64,000 bases of DNA from CATOSP01 sp034422355 (GCA_034422355.1 DAOUJS010000091.1:38078-102077), one strand, 5' to 3'. Shown: positions 1 to 8,707, counted from the first letter of the stretch. The notes: generated by a model not told the origin, from the letters alone. Made by a program: numbers and translations.

Positions 1-2
1 AC

Positions 3-95
3 CCCGCGGACGAGACCCTCATGCCAATGATGCTGCGGCTGCCGAGTTTCCGGCTAGAGGGTGATGAAGGCAGGTATGTACACAGCAACAATTGA
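3..95 (+). CDS. C-terminal end of an upstream gene (partial)
   Basis: An open frame enters from the left edge and stops at a TGA at 93-95, giving about 30 residues that end in RYVHSNN. The composition looks protein-like, but no family is recognisable. Another frame is also open from base 2 to a stop at 62-64, so the frame choice is uncertain. The stop lies inside the repeated string ATTGAAGACCTG that recurs at the start of proA. Confidence 0.3.
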   Translation, partial: PADETLMPMMLRLPSFRLEGDEGRYVHSNN

Positions 96-108
96 AGACC
101 TGTTGGAC
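88..108 (+). repeat. Imperfect copy of the proA 5' end (left copy)
   Basis: This 21-base segment matches 514-534, inside the first codons of proA, at 19 of 21 positions. In one frame it reads TIEDLLD, against TIEDLMD in ProA. The two copies flank the aspartic-protease-like gene at 129-521. The match could mark an old insertion or duplication boundary, or be chance. Confidence 0.5.
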
Positions 109-128
109 TGGCACAGGAGCCAATCGCC

Positions 129-521
129 ATGACGGTCTTTCAATACCCCCTTGAAGTCGGTGACACGGCGGGGCAGAGATTTGAACGCATTGAAGCTGTG
201 GTGGACACGGCTGCTTCATACACACAGGTCAAAGGGTATCTGCTCAGGAGCCTTGGCCACGAACCCACGGACCATGAGGAGTTTGAGTTGGCCAATGGGG
301 CCACTATAGAGTTAGGGATTGCGCCGGTCCCATTGCGGATAGACGGTAAGATAAGGTCCACCTATTGCATCTTCGGCAACGATGACGCTGACAATCTGTT
401 GGGCGCTACCACCCTGGAAAACTTCGCTTTGGGCGTAGACCCGCGAAACCACACCTTGATTCCGGTCGTGCTCAAGCTGCTTGACCTCAAATCGGTGAAT
501 GATGATGACGATAACGATTGA
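129..521 (+). CDS. Clan AA (retropepsin-like) aspartic protease-like protein
   Basis: The product has 130 residues, the size of a single-domain retropepsin-like protein of bacterial clan AA. The expected active-site triad region is present as VVDTAASYT near residues 24-32, with catalytic-type D26. The usual DTGA is DTAA here, so activity is uncertain. The second hallmark, an LLGATTLENF-like stretch near residues 91-101 followed by a short strand and LIPV, fits the family. The C-terminus is very acidic (NDDDDND). The 3' end overlaps proA by 23 bases, so translation is probably coupled. Such genes often occur with toxin-antitoxin-like small genes; its substrate is unknown. Confidence 0.6.
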   Translation: MTVFQYPLEVGDTAGQRFERIEAVVDTAASYTQVKGYLLRSLGHEPTDHEEFELANGATIELGIAPVPLRIDGKIRSTYCIFGNDDADNLLGATTLENFALGVDPRNHTLIPVVLKLLDLKSVNDDDDND

Positions 522-1812
522 AGACCTGATGGACCAGGGCCGGGCCGCGCGCGCCGCATCCCGGTCACTGGCCCGTCTCCCCACCGAGAAGAAGGACCGG
601 ATACTGCTCAACATTGCCGAGGCGCTTGAGGGAGAGCAAGGTCCCGTCCTGGAAGCCAACGCCCTGGACTATGAGGCGGGGAAGGCTGCGGGCCTGAGCG
701 ACGCTCTGCTGGACAGGCTTCTCCTGACCAAGGACCGTCTCGACGCCCTGGCGTCGGATGTCCGCCGGGTCGCGGAGCTCCCGGACCCGGTGGGGGAGCG
801 CCTGGAGTCCCGCACCATGCCCAACGGGCTGCTGGTGGAACGGCGAAGGGTGCCTCTGGGCGTAATCGGCAGCATATACGAGAGCCGGCCCAACGTCACC
901 ATAGACATCTCCGTTCTGTGCCTCAAGTCCGGCAATGCCTGTATCCTCCGGGGCGGGAAGGAAAGCATCCACTCCAACGAGGCGCTGTCAAGCCTGGTGC
1001 GGGACGCCATAAGTCGAGCCGACGGCCCGGTGGACGCGGTGCAGTTCATCGACAACCCTGACCGCTCCCTGGTCGAGGCCATCCTGGGGATGAAGGAGTA
1101 TATAGACCTGCTGGTCCCGCGCGGCAGCGATGCCCTGATTCGCTACGTAGCCGGGAATGCCACCATGGCCGCAGTGACCGGCGGCATCGGCGTCTGCCAC
1201 ACCTACATCGACAGAGGCGCGCACCTGGAAAAGGCCGCAGACATCGTGTTCAACGCCAAGGTGCAGCGACCATCGGTCTGCAACGCTTTGGACACGGTTA
1301 TCGTCCATTCCGAGATCGCTCCGCAATGCCTGCCCCGCATCGCCAAGGACCTTACCGAAGCCGGAGTGGAGTTGCACTGCGACCGCCGCGCCCTGAGCAT
1401 ACTGGGGCCAGACTCTGCGACGTCCAATGGCGGCAACACGGATTCCGAGACCGGCAGCATCCTCCCGGCCAGCGAGGAGGACTGGGGGACCGAGTTTCTG
1501 TCCCTGCTGGCGTCCGTCAAGGTGGTTGATTCATTGGACGACGCCCTGGAGCACATCGAGACCTACGGCTCGGGCCACTCAGAGGCCATCATCACCGAGG
1601 ACCAGGCCGCAGCCCAGCGGTTCCTGGACGAGGTGGACGCCTCCGCCGTGTTCGTCAATGCCAGCACCCGGTTCAACGACGGCGGTCAGTTCGGTCTGGG
1701 AGCCGAGGTGGGCATCAGCACCCAGAAGTTCCACGCCCGGGGCCCGATGGGGCTCCGGGAGTTGACCTCGTACAAATGGGTGGTTATCGGCGACGGACAG
1801 GTCAGAGGATAG
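499..1812 (+). CDS. proA: Gamma-glutamyl phosphate reductase (proline biosynthesis)
   Basis: ProA reduces gamma-glutamyl phosphate to glutamate-5-semialdehyde with NADPH, the second step of proline synthesis. The 437-residue length is close to the family norm. The catalytic cysteine lies in QRPSVCNALDT (C261), and the C-terminal GPMGLRELTSYKW stretch is typical. Three ATG codons in a row (499, 502, 505) are possible starts. The first overlaps the upstream protease-like gene, and no strong Shine-Dalgarno is visible, so coupling is likely. proB is not in the window and could lie to the left. Confidence 0.96.
   Translation: MMMTITIEDLMDQGRAARAASRSLARLPTEKKDRILLNIAEALEGEQGPVLEANALDYEAGKAAGLSDALLDRLLLTKDRLDALASDVRRVAELPDPVGERLESRTMPNGLLVERRRVPLGVIGSIYESRPNVTIDISVLCLKSGNACILRGGKESIHSNEALSSLVRDAISRADGPVDAVQFIDNPDRSLVEAILGMKEYIDLLVPRGSDALIRYVAGNATMAAVTGGIGVCHTYIDRGAHLEKAADIVFNAKVQRPSVCNALDTVIVHSEIAPQCLPRIAKDLTEAGVELHCDRRALSILGPDSATSNGGNTDSETGSILPASEEDWGTEFLSLLASVKVVDSLDDALEHIETYGSGHSEAIITEDQAAAQRFLDEVDASAVFVNASTRFNDGGQFGLGAEVGISTQKFHARGPMGLRELTSYKWVVIGDGQVRG
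514..534 (+). repeat. Imperfect copy of the proA 5' end (right copy)
   Basis: Right-hand partner of the 88-108 repeat (19 of 21 identical). It lies inside the intact proA gene and encodes TIEDLMD, so this copy is the functional one and the left copy is the relic. Confidence 0.5.
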
Positions 1813-1888
1813 ACACTGAGAACGCGGGTCCCAGGCGAGGCAGGGGGTCGGCTTGTGCGCTGAGGATCCATATCCAGGAGGGGCGGCT

Positions 1889-2191
1889 GTGGCGGACTTT
1901 TTCTATGAGCGCGAGGTGCGGACCCCTTATTCCGAGGCCTACACGATTCAGGAGGGCCAACGACAGGTGGGCAGAATAGACATCCATTTTGCCTTCGACC
2001 TGGTCCATGCCGCCATCGCCGTAGACGAGAGTTTGACCCAGGACGAAATCCAGGACATCATCACATACGTCGACGAGGATATAATTGACGCGGTGGGCAT
2101 CCCACGCGAAGGATTCGTCATCCATGTGTTCCAGGGGCGGGAGACTGACGTATTCACCGACGACGACATGGACGACGAGGATGAGTATTAG
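1889..2191 (+). CDS. Conserved-looking acidic small protein, unknown function
   Basis: About 100 residues from a GTG at 1889, preceded by the purine-rich AGGAGGGGCGG. This start is preferred over the upstream in-frame ATG at 1853, which would add 12 poorly conserved-looking residues. The middle (VGRIDIHFAFDLVHAAIAVDE) alternates hydrophobic residues like a small alpha/beta fold. The tail is strongly acidic (TDDDMDDEDEY). There are no membrane segments or catalytic motif. It follows proA by 76 bases on the same strand. Family not recognised. Confidence 0.6.
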   Translation: MADFFYEREVRTPYSEAYTIQEGQRQVGRIDIHFAFDLVHAAIAVDESLTQDEIQDIITYVDEDIIDAVGIPREGFVIHVFQGRETDVFTDDDMDDEDEY

Positions 2192-2272
2192 GGGATTATC
2201 CCGCGCTCAATGCCCTCACCCACGTTCCCAGGTTGAGATGCCGTTGTAATGCAACAGTAGAAGGAGGCGGCA

Positions 2273-3202
2273 ATGACCACCACCAGGATACCCACGGAAG
2301 AGGAAGTGATGGGTTGGATGACCTCCCTGAGCAACTGGGGCCGGTGGGGTCCCGACGACGAAATGGGGACACTGAACCTGATCACCCCCCAGAAAGTTGC
2401 CCAGGCGGGCAGTCTGGTCCGGGAGGGGATCAGTGTCACCTGTTCCAGGCTCATCGTGCCGGAGGGCGCGCCGGACGTTACTTCCATCCCGCCGCTGCAC
2501 TACATGGTCCGCACCGGCGAGTCCGCGCCCAGCAACGGGGGCGGGGGAGCTTCGGACTTCTTCGGGTTCTCCTTCCACGGACTGACCATCACCCACCTGG
2601 ACGCGCTCTGCCACCAGTTCTGGAATGGCAAGATGTACAACGGCAAGGACGCCGCACTGGTCACCGCCGACCAGAAGGCGACCGCGGGCCATATAGACCG
2701 CGCCCAGAACGGAGTCGTCACCCGGGGCGTGATGCTGGACATCGCCAAGCTGAAGGGCAAGGACTGGCTTGAGGCCGGAGAGCCGGTCTTCACAGAAGAC
2801 CTGGAGGCAGCCGAGGCCGCACAGGGAGTTCGTGTCGAGGAAGGCGACGCCCTGATGCTCAGGTTGGGCTGGTACAAGCGGCGGCTGGAGGTGGGGCCGC
2901 CCGAGTCGGGCAGGCCGGGACTCCACGCCGAGACCATACCCTGGCTGCACGAGCGTGGCGTGTCCATCCTGGGCGGGGACGCCTCCCAGGACATGGACCC
3001 CGCCGGGTATCCGACGCTGGGGCTGCCGGTACACCGGGTGGGCATCGTGGCGATGGGTCTGTGGCTCATCGACGCGGCCAACTGCGAGGAACTGGCCGAG
3101 GTGTGCAACCGGCTGAACCGCTGGGAGTTCATGTTCGTAGCCGCGCCGCTGCGGTTCCACAACGCCACCGGGTCGCCGATCAATCCGCTGGCGGTGTTCT
3201 AG
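2273..3202 (+). CDS. Cyclase family protein (kynurenine formamidase-like hydrolase)
   Basis: 309 residues with the metal-binding motif of the cyclase family (PF04199), here THLDALCH near residues 105-112, plus further conserved His/Asp positions such as GGDASQDMD. Family members hydrolyse amide or lactone bonds with a divalent metal; the substrate cannot be told. A strong AAGGAGG lies eight bases before the ATG. The next gene begins eight bases after its stop, so the two are probably co-transcribed. Confidence 0.85.
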   Translation: MTTTRIPTEEEVMGWMTSLSNWGRWGPDDEMGTLNLITPQKVAQAGSLVREGISVTCSRLIVPEGAPDVTSIPPLHYMVRTGESAPSNGGGGASDFFGFSFHGLTITHLDALCHQFWNGKMYNGKDAALVTADQKATAGHIDRAQNGVVTRGVMLDIAKLKGKDWLEAGEPVFTEDLEAAEAAQGVRVEEGDALMLRLGWYKRRLEVGPPESGRPGLHAETIPWLHERGVSILGGDASQDMDPAGYPTLGLPVHRVGIVAMGLWLIDAANCEELAEVCNRLNRWEFMFVAAPLRFHNATGSPINPLAVF

Positions 3203-3210
3203 GCACTGCC

Positions 3211-3858
3211 ATGCCCTCCATCAGGTTCCAGGTACAGGTGCCCGCCAGCCCGGAGCGGGTGTTCGAGCATGTTACCAGGTTCCCGGCAGCCGGTCCGCCC
3301 AGCAGGAGGACGCTGGAGGATAAGTACGGCAGGCTGGTGGGGCAGGACGGGCAGGACTACACGTTCCTGGACAAGGCTGACGAGAACGTCCGGTGGCGAT
3401 GCACCTTCGACCCGCCCCGGCACTGCGCCATGCGGGCGCCGGAGTCCACCTGGGCCGACAGGTCCGACTGGTTCGAGCCGTCGGGAGACGGCACGCTGTG
3501 GACCGTGGCCTGGGATACGAAGACACGGGGTATCCGTTCGCTCATCCAGTGGATGATCTTCCAGAAGACGGGGAAACGGCAGACCTACGAGCAGATAGTT
3601 GCGCCGGTGTTGCGGCACTTCGCTACAGAACCGGCAGCAACCGACCCGTCGCCTGCGGCTACTGGCGAGACAGACATTGAGGCCGCGGTGGAAGTTCTCC
3701 CGGAGACGCCCGCTCCCGCTGAACCGGCGCCGGCCGACGAGTCGGCTCCTGAGCCGGAAACGACGGACGCCCCGGCTGGTCCCGAGAGGCCGCGCCGGCC
3801 CCGGAGCCGCGTCCGGCGGCGGAGGCGTCCCTCAGAAGACGGGGGCGAGGGCTGCTGA
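3211..3858 (+). CDS. SRPBCC (START-like) protein with Pro/Ala-rich and Arg-rich tail
   Basis: 215 residues from ATG 3211, the first start after the upstream stop. Residues 1 to about 130 resemble a polyketide-cyclase/START fold that binds a hydrophobic ligand: the opening RFQVQVPASPERVFEHV is characteristic. From about residue 135 the protein is low complexity, first Pro/Ala/Glu-rich and then Arg-rich (RVRRRRRPS). This looks like a disordered tail that might contact nucleic acid or membrane. Ligand unknown. Confidence 0.65.
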   Translation: MPSIRFQVQVPASPERVFEHVTRFPAAGPPSRRTLEDKYGRLVGQDGQDYTFLDKADENVRWRCTFDPPRHCAMRAPESTWADRSDWFEPSGDGTLWTVAWDTKTRGIRSLIQWMIFQKTGKRQTYEQIVAPVLRHFATEPAATDPSPAATGETDIEAAVEVLPETPAPAEPAPADESAPEPETTDAPAGPERPRRPRSRVRRRRRPSEDGGEGC

Positions 3859-3888
3859 CCCCCGTTTCCCGGTTGGCCCCGGCGCTTC

Positions 3889-4992
3889 CTAGGCTGGCAC
3901 CGCCACTGACCTGCTCTGGTCCGAGGACGCGCGGATGGCGTCGATGAACCTGTGGAGGCCGACGGCGGTATCGAAGTTGGGCTCGCAGGGGACGCCGGTG
4001 CGGATGGCCTGCCCGAACTGGTAGTACATCTGCCCAACGTTGTAGGGCGCGCCCCTGGGCATCCCTTCCAGCACCCATACCAGGCGGGACGGGACTTCCA
4101 GCTCCTGCAATCCACTGTCTCCGGTCTTGGCCCCCATGAGGCGCACGTCGCCGAGCTGGGGCGAGTCCTCTGAATCGGCGACCAGGGTGCCCTCGCGTCC
4201 GCAGACCTCAAGCCGGTAGCCGCTGTCGGACCAGGGCACGCTGGCCACGTGGACCGAGCCAACCCCTCCACCGGCCAAACGCCCGCTGACCAGGATGTTG
4301 TCGGGGGCGGTAACGTCAACCATCTGGTCGGTGTCGGACTCGTACCACTGCTGGGTCTGGGTGGACACCACGGAAGAGACCTCACTGAAGTCGCCGACCA
4401 CGTAACGGAGAGCGTCGATGGCGTGGCCGCAGGCGATGGTCAGGGTGGTCGCACCCAGGGAATCGTCCCGCTGCCAGGTGCGGTCGGAGGTGCGGGACAG
4501 GACACCGCCACGGATGAGGCGCAGATTACAGGCCATGACCTCGCCCACGTAGCCGCTGTCCACCAACTCCTTCATGTACATGACCGCCGGGGCGGCGCGG
4601 GCCTGGAGGCCAACCATGGTCTGAACGCCCTTGGCGCGCCCGAGGTCGGCCATTTCCTGGGCCTCGGCCAGGGTTGCGCCAAGGGGCCACTCGGTAAAGA
4701 CGTGCTTTCCGGCGTTGAGGGCATCCATCGTGGGGGTGTAGTGGGACGGAACGCGGACCACCACGGCCACGGCGTCGATCTCGGGGCTGGCCACCATGTC
4801 CCGGTGGTCGTGGAAGGCCAGCCTTGCGCCAAAGCGGGCCTTGGACTCCTCGGCGCTTTCCTGCCGGGTGGTGCAGACTCCGGCAAGCTCGAACTCCGGG
4901 CTTGCCAGCAGGGCCGGAAGGTGGGAGCGGTGCGCCCACCCCTTGGATACATTCGCGCCAATTACGCCGATGCGGATTTTCTCCGATGCCAT
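3889..4992 (-). CDS. Gfo/Idh/MocA family NAD(P)-dependent oxidoreductase
   Basis: 367 residues from ATG 4992. The start is fixed by a CAGGAGG at 5001-5007 and by the opening IRIGVIGANVSKGWAHR, a Rossmann fold with a slightly unusual GANVSKG glycine region. The EWPLGATLAEAQEM segment corresponds to the conserved E-K/W-P motif, with Trp in place of the usual catalytic Lys. The C-terminal domain would bind a sugar or polyol. The substrate is unknown, and the missing Lys leaves dehydrogenase activity uncertain. It converges on the START-like gene, separated by 30 bases. Confidence 0.85.
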   Translation of the reverse strand: MASEKIRIGVIGANVSKGWAHRSHLPALLASPEFELAGVCTTRQESAEESKARFGARLAFHDHRDMVASPEIDAVAVVVRVPSHYTPTMDALNAGKHVFTEWPLGATLAEAQEMADLGRAKGVQTMVGLQARAAPAVMYMKELVDSGYVGEVMACNLRLIRGGVLSRTSDRTWQRDDSLGATTLTIACGHAIDALRYVVGDFSEVSSVVSTQTQQWYESDTDQMVDVTAPDNILVSGRLAGGGVGSVHVASVPWSDSGYRLEVCGREGTLVADSEDSPQLGDVRLMGAKTGDSGLQELEVPSRLVWVLEGMPRGAPYNVGQMYYQFGQAIRTGVPCEPNFDTAVGLHRFIDAIRASSDQSRSVAVPA

Positions 4993-5448
4993 AAACTCTC
5001 CCTCCTGAGGGGCAGGATTGGGGTCAGACCGGCTCGACCAACGCATTCGCACCAGGACTGATTGCGCAGGCCGGGGCTTGGGTTGCGGGTATCCTAACAC
5101 GCCCCAAAGCGGTGGGCCACATGGAGGGGGACTACCTCAACGACCGGCGGCGGGCTGAGAATTTTTGATCTTCTCGCTCAAGACCGCTCATTTCCACCCA
5201 CTTTTGCGAATTCCGTCGGGCCAGCCACTGCCTGCCGGGAGTGGCTACTTCCGGGGAAGTCCGGGCAGGTCCAGGCTGGATGCCTTTTCGAGGACCTGGA
5301 CAACCGGTCTTGAGCTTTTCGAGACGACGACCCGAGGGGCAAAGGAGAAGGCGTAGGGGAAATGTCAGTAATTCGGGGGGAGACCGAACGGACGGGTGTC
5401 AGCTTGGCTCTTTGAGAAACTGCTCTATGGGGTGCAGGGGCTGGTCAT
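4993..5448. other. Intergenic stretch without a supported gene
   Basis: No convincing coding frame was seen. It holds the Shine-Dalgarno of the Gfo/Idh gene (5001-5007) and an 11-base perfect inverted repeat, GCTCAAGACCG at 5176-5186 and its complement at 5305-5315, enclosing 118 bases. The repeat might be a small mobile-element relic; nothing else is recognisable. Confidence 0.5.
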
Positions 5449-5709
5449 TTAATCGTCATCCAATTGGTACAGAAGACGTTTAACCTTGATTTCTCGCCTG
5501 CCAATACCATGTGCCTCGTACCAGTGAACTTCGGCACGCATGATAGCGCCATCCGGCAGTCTAACGTGGGCAAGCCCCTTCATCTTTCGCCAATGGCCCC
5601 TTCTGTGCTCCCCATATTGCTCGGCCAGTCGACGGCGGTCCCGGACTGAGAGGCCTCTTACGATAGTTTCCACCCGTTCTATATCACCGATGATGTCGGG
5701 GTAGGTCAT
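5449..5709 (-). CDS. Small conserved-type protein of unknown function
   Basis: 86 residues with the sequence character of a real small basic protein: an N-terminal helical part (VETIVRGLSVRDRRRLAEQYG) followed by LPDGAIMRAEVHWYEAHGIG and a positively charged strand. The pattern resembles short proteins found beside toxin-antitoxin genes, but I cannot name a family. Its neighbourhood (another orphan small gene, no metabolic partner, lower G+C) suggests accessory DNA. Confidence 0.55.
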   Translation of the reverse strand: MTYPDIIGDIERVETIVRGLSVRDRRRLAEQYGEHRRGHWRKMKGLAHVRLPDGAIMRAEVHWYEAHGIGRREIKVKRLLYQLDDD

Positions 5710-5739
5710 ATCCAGCTCAGCGCTACAATGACATTAAAC

Positions 5740-5780
5740 AATTGGGCCGGAGTCTTGTTTCATGACACTCCGGCCCAATT
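5740..5780. terminator. Perfect 14-bp hairpin between two small genes
   Basis: The arms AATTGGGCCGGAGT (5740-5753) and its exact complement (5767-5780) enclose a 13-base loop. On the minus strand the stem is followed by TGTTTAATG, moderately T-rich. It lies just after the minus-strand gene at 5809-6030 and probably ends that transcript, though it could also be a protein-binding palindrome. Confidence 0.6.
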
Positions 5781-5808
5781 AGCAGAATCGGCTTTACCCC
5801 GCCTGCAA

Positions 5809-6030
5809 TCAAGCGTTTGTGAGAAACTCTCGACCTGTTGCTTGAGCAGTTTCTTCAACGTGAACAAAATAGGAAGCAGGATACAGGTAGTCTTCCCCGG
5901 ATTCGTCTATTACGCGGATTAGCTTATGCTTCGCAGCCTCATCATCGGGCACGGTATTATAGACAGCATTCAACACGAGAGAGACTGGGTAACCTTCGGT
6001 ATTGATGCAGGTAACACGTTCTGTATTCAT
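5809..6030 (-). CDS. Small protein of unknown function (VIDESGEDYLYP motif)
   Basis: 73 residues. The central IRVIDESGEDYLYPASYF stretch looks conserved and is of a type I associate with short orphan proteins near toxin-antitoxin genes. The fold is probably a small beta barrel or SH3-like protein. It has no signal peptide or membrane segment, and no neighbour on the same strand except the gene beyond the hairpin. Confidence 0.55.
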   Translation of the reverse strand: MNTERVTCINTEGYPVSLVLNAVYNTVPDDEAAKHKLIRVIDESGEDYLYPASYFVHVEETAQATGREFLTNA

Positions 6031-6333
6031 TGTTCAACTCAACGCGGTGATTGGTCTCCCATTACCGGCCGCGCCGCTCGGATTTATATAGCGTCAACCC
6101 CGCTTAACACCTGCATGTTAGGAGTCTATACCCAGACTGTCAATTCCCTTCAAGTTTCCACCTCAAGAGCATTTCCGCATAATCCCCCTTGTACATACGT
6201 ATATGATTCCCAATTCGACCACCTGAACGGGGGTTGCCTTCAGGTCACCCGCACGTCCCCATTAACCACTTGCCGCTGATATAATCACGGGGATTCGGAA
6301 TTGGCTCAAGACTATGCGTGAGGAGGCACAGTC
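6031..6333. other. Intergenic region upstream of the dienelactone hydrolase
   Basis: No supported coding frame. It is AT-richer than its surroundings and contains the promoter at 6277-6285. Confidence 0.5.
6277..6285 (+). promoter_or_regulatory. Extended -10 promoter for the dienelactone hydrolase
   Basis: TGATATAAT is an exact extended -10 element; no good -35 is visible. A start of transcription near 6292 would leave about 40 bases of leader before the ATG at 6334, including GAGGAGG as ribosome binding site. Confidence 0.5.
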
Positions 6334-7038
6334 ATGGCATCGTCGTGGGAGACCCTACAGGTAAACGGCACGGATATGCGGGCGTACCTGAGCTTGCCCG
6401 ACGGGGCTGGCCCGTTCCCCGGTGTGGTGGTGAGCCAGCACGGGGGCGGCGTGGACCAGTTCATCCGGGACATATCGGACCGGCTGGCGGGGGCGGGTTA
6501 CGCGGCCTGCGCCCCGGAGCTGTACCACCGGATAACGGACGATATGCTGGCGGACGGTTCCCGGCCCATCCAGCACCTGAGCGACCCGGAGATTGTCGCA
6601 GACATCAACGCCACGGTGGACTTTCTGCGGGCGCATCCCTCGGTTGACGGGGAACGGCTGGGAGTCACCGGCTTCTGCATGGGGGGACGGGTGACTTGGC
6701 TGGCGGCGGCCAGCAACCCCCACTTCAAGGCCGCCGTGCCCTACTACGGGGGCAACATCATGGTGATATGGGGATCGGGGGAGAAGACCCCGTTTGAGTT
6801 GACCTCGGGGATCAAGTGCCCGGTGCTCTTCCACTTCGGGGAGATTGACGCCAACCCGTCCCAGGACGATATGAAGAAGTTCGACGCGGAGCTGCAACGT
6901 CTGGGGATTCCCCACGAGTTCCACACCTATGCCGGGGCGGACCATGCCTTCATGGACCACACGGGCCCCAGGCACCAGCAGGCAGCCGCCGACGCCTCAT
7001 GGCCACGGACGCTGGCTTTCTTCGGCGCGCACCTGTAG
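6334..7038 (+). CDS. Dienelactone hydrolase family protein
   Basis: 234-residue alpha/beta hydrolase. The family triad is visible: Cys115 in GVTGFCMGGR, Asp172 in FGEIDANPS and His204 in GADHAFMDH. The early HGGGV supplies the oxyanion region. Dienelactone hydrolases open lactones formed in chlorocatechol or hydroxyquinol breakdown, but many homologues act on other esters. The GMC oxidoreductase gene follows 85 bases downstream on the same strand, fitting a catabolic unit. Confidence 0.9.
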   Translation: MASSWETLQVNGTDMRAYLSLPDGAGPFPGVVVSQHGGGVDQFIRDISDRLAGAGYAACAPELYHRITDDMLADGSRPIQHLSDPEIVADINATVDFLRAHPSVDGERLGVTGFCMGGRVTWLAAASNPHFKAAVPYYGGNIMVIWGSGEKTPFELTSGIKCPVLFHFGEIDANPSQDDMKKFDAELQRLGIPHEFHTYAGADHAFMDHTGPRHQQAAADASWPRTLAFFGAHL

Positions 7039-7123
7039 CGGATGACCATCGTTCGTGTTCCGGCACCGGCGGCATGGGTGGCCGGACACTCGGGCAACAG
7101 CAACAGATTAGAAGGGAGAGACC

Positions 7124-8656
7124 ATGAAATACGACGTGGTGATCATCGGAGCCGGATCCGCGGGTTGCGTGCTGGCAACGCGGCTGTCGGAGGACCCGAA
7201 CCGGTCGGTGCTTCTGCTGGAGGCGGGGCCGGACTACCCGGACTTCGAGACCTACCCGGACGACCTGAAGTTCGGCTACAACCAGATGGCGTCCGCGGTG
7301 GACGCGCCGCATAACTGGTCTTTCCGGGGCACTCCCACACCGGAGCAGGGGGAGACCATGCCCGTTCCCCGGGGCCGGGTGGTCGGCGGGTCCAGCGCGG
7401 TCAACGGCCAGGTGTTCCTGCGGGGCGTGCCGGAGGACTACGACAACTGGGCGTCCTGGGGCAACGATGAGTGGTCTTTCGTGAAGACCCTGCCCTTCTT
7501 CAGAAAGGCGGAGACTGACACCGACATCGTGGACGACTTCCACGGCTCCGACGGTCCCATTCCGGTGCGGCGGCACAAGCAGGAGACGTGGCTGCCGGCC
7601 CAGACGGCATTCTACCAGGCGGCGCGGGAGGCGGGCTATCCCCACGACCCGGACATGAACCACCCGGAGTCCTGGGGAGTTGGGCCGATTCCCATGAACA
7701 ACCCCAACGGCGTCCGCATGAGCACGGCGCTCACCTACCTGAACCCGGTGCGCAACCGGCTGAACCTGACGGTGCGGTCCGACGTCACGGTGCACCGAGT
7801 CGTCATTGAGGGCAACCGCGCCACCGGCGTTGACGTGGAGAGCGGCGGCGAAAGGTTCGTCGTGGAGGCGGAGCAGGTGATTCTCAGCGCTGGCGGCATC
7901 GGGTCTCCCCAACTGATGATGCTCTCCGGCGTCGGCCCTGCCGGGCACCTACGGGAGATGGGCATCCCGGTGGTGCTGGACCTGCCGGGAGTGGGCCAGA
8001 ACCTGCGGGACCACCCCAACGTCAGGGTGCCGGTGCGGGTGAAAGAGGACTTCCCGCTGGACCCGGAAGCGCCGCGCAGCCAGTTGGCGCTGCGCTACAC
8101 TGCGTCCGGTTCCAAGGACCGCAACGACATGCAGATTATGCAGTCGTCCTTCTCTTCGCCCATTGGCGGTGACCCGCTTGAAGGCGAAGGGATACGCTTT
8201 ACCGCCGTGCTGGAGTTGGCCGTGGGCGCGGGCGAGTTGAAACTTGCTTCTACCGACCCACACGTCCAACCCCTGCTGAATTACCGCTACCTTGAAGACC
8301 CCTGGGACCGGGAACGGCTGCGGGAGGGCGTGCGCATCTGCCTCGGATTCCTGGAGAACGAGTCCTATAAGGACATCGTGGAGGAGTGCATCACCCCGAC
8401 TCCTGAAGACCTGGCATCGGACGAGGCGTTGGACCAGTGGCTGCTCCGCAACGTGACCACCACCCAGCACATATCGGGCACCTGCAAGATGGGGCCGGAC
8501 TCGGACCCGATGGCGGTGCTGGATCAGTTTTGCCGCGTCCGGGGCATCGATGGGCTGCGGGTGGTGGACGTTTCCACGCTTCCCGACTGCGTCCGGGCCA
8601 ACACCAACGCCACCACCATAATGATCGCGGAGCGGGTGGCGGACTGGATGAAGTGA
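7124..8656 (+). CDS. GMC family FAD-dependent oxidoreductase (choline/alcohol dehydrogenase-like)
   Basis: 510 residues. The N-terminal FAD-binding motif is GAGSAGCVLATRLSED and the second GMC signature appears around PRGRVVGGSSAVNGQ. The catalytic histidine is in TTQHISGTCKMG (H449), with N495 in the C-terminal NTNATTIMIAE at the position of the second active-site residue. GMC enzymes oxidise primary alcohols, choline or sugars. The last 61 bases are repeated imperfectly at 11593-11653 and the last 31 at 9087-9117, so this intact gene sits at the left edge of an accessory block. Confidence 0.93.
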   Translation: MKYDVVIIGAGSAGCVLATRLSEDPNRSVLLLEAGPDYPDFETYPDDLKFGYNQMASAVDAPHNWSFRGTPTPEQGETMPVPRGRVVGGSSAVNGQVFLRGVPEDYDNWASWGNDEWSFVKTLPFFRKAETDTDIVDDFHGSDGPIPVRRHKQETWLPAQTAFYQAAREAGYPHDPDMNHPESWGVGPIPMNNPNGVRMSTALTYLNPVRNRLNLTVRSDVTVHRVVIEGNRATGVDVESGGERFVVEAEQVILSAGGIGSPQLMMLSGVGPAGHLREMGIPVVLDLPGVGQNLRDHPNVRVPVRVKEDFPLDPEAPRSQLALRYTASGSKDRNDMQIMQSSFSSPIGGDPLEGEGIRFTAVLELAVGAGELKLASTDPHVQPLLNYRYLEDPWDRERLREGVRICLGFLENESYKDIVEECITPTPEDLASDEALDQWLLRNVTTTQHISGTCKMGPDSDPMAVLDQFCRVRGIDGLRVVDVSTLPDCVRANTNATTIMIAERVADWMK

Positions 8657-8657
8657 G
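8597..8657 (+). repeat. GMC 3'-end repeat, copy A (inside the intact gene)
   Basis: 61 bases covering the last 20 codons, stop and one base of the GMC gene. It matches 11593-11653 at 57 of 61 positions with no gap. Its last 31 bases match 9087-9117 with one mismatch. Confidence 0.9.
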
Positions 8658-8671
8658 ACAAGCAGCGGAGC

Positions 8672-8707
8672 GACCGCCGGGGCGGGGACGTCCGGCCCCC
8701 GGCGGTC
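8672..8707 (+). terminator. Strong hairpin after the GMC gene
   Basis: An 11-bp perfect stem (8672-8682 with 8697-8707) with a 14-base loop starts 15 bases after the GMC stop. No T-run follows, so it may act as a Rho-assisted terminator or mRNA-protecting structure. It lies outside the repeated segment. Confidence 0.5.

Noticed and set aside
2216..3160. Minus-strand frame of 314 codons opposite the cyclase gene
   Set aside because: Shadow frame; the plus-strand gene has a strong Shine-Dalgarno and family motif.
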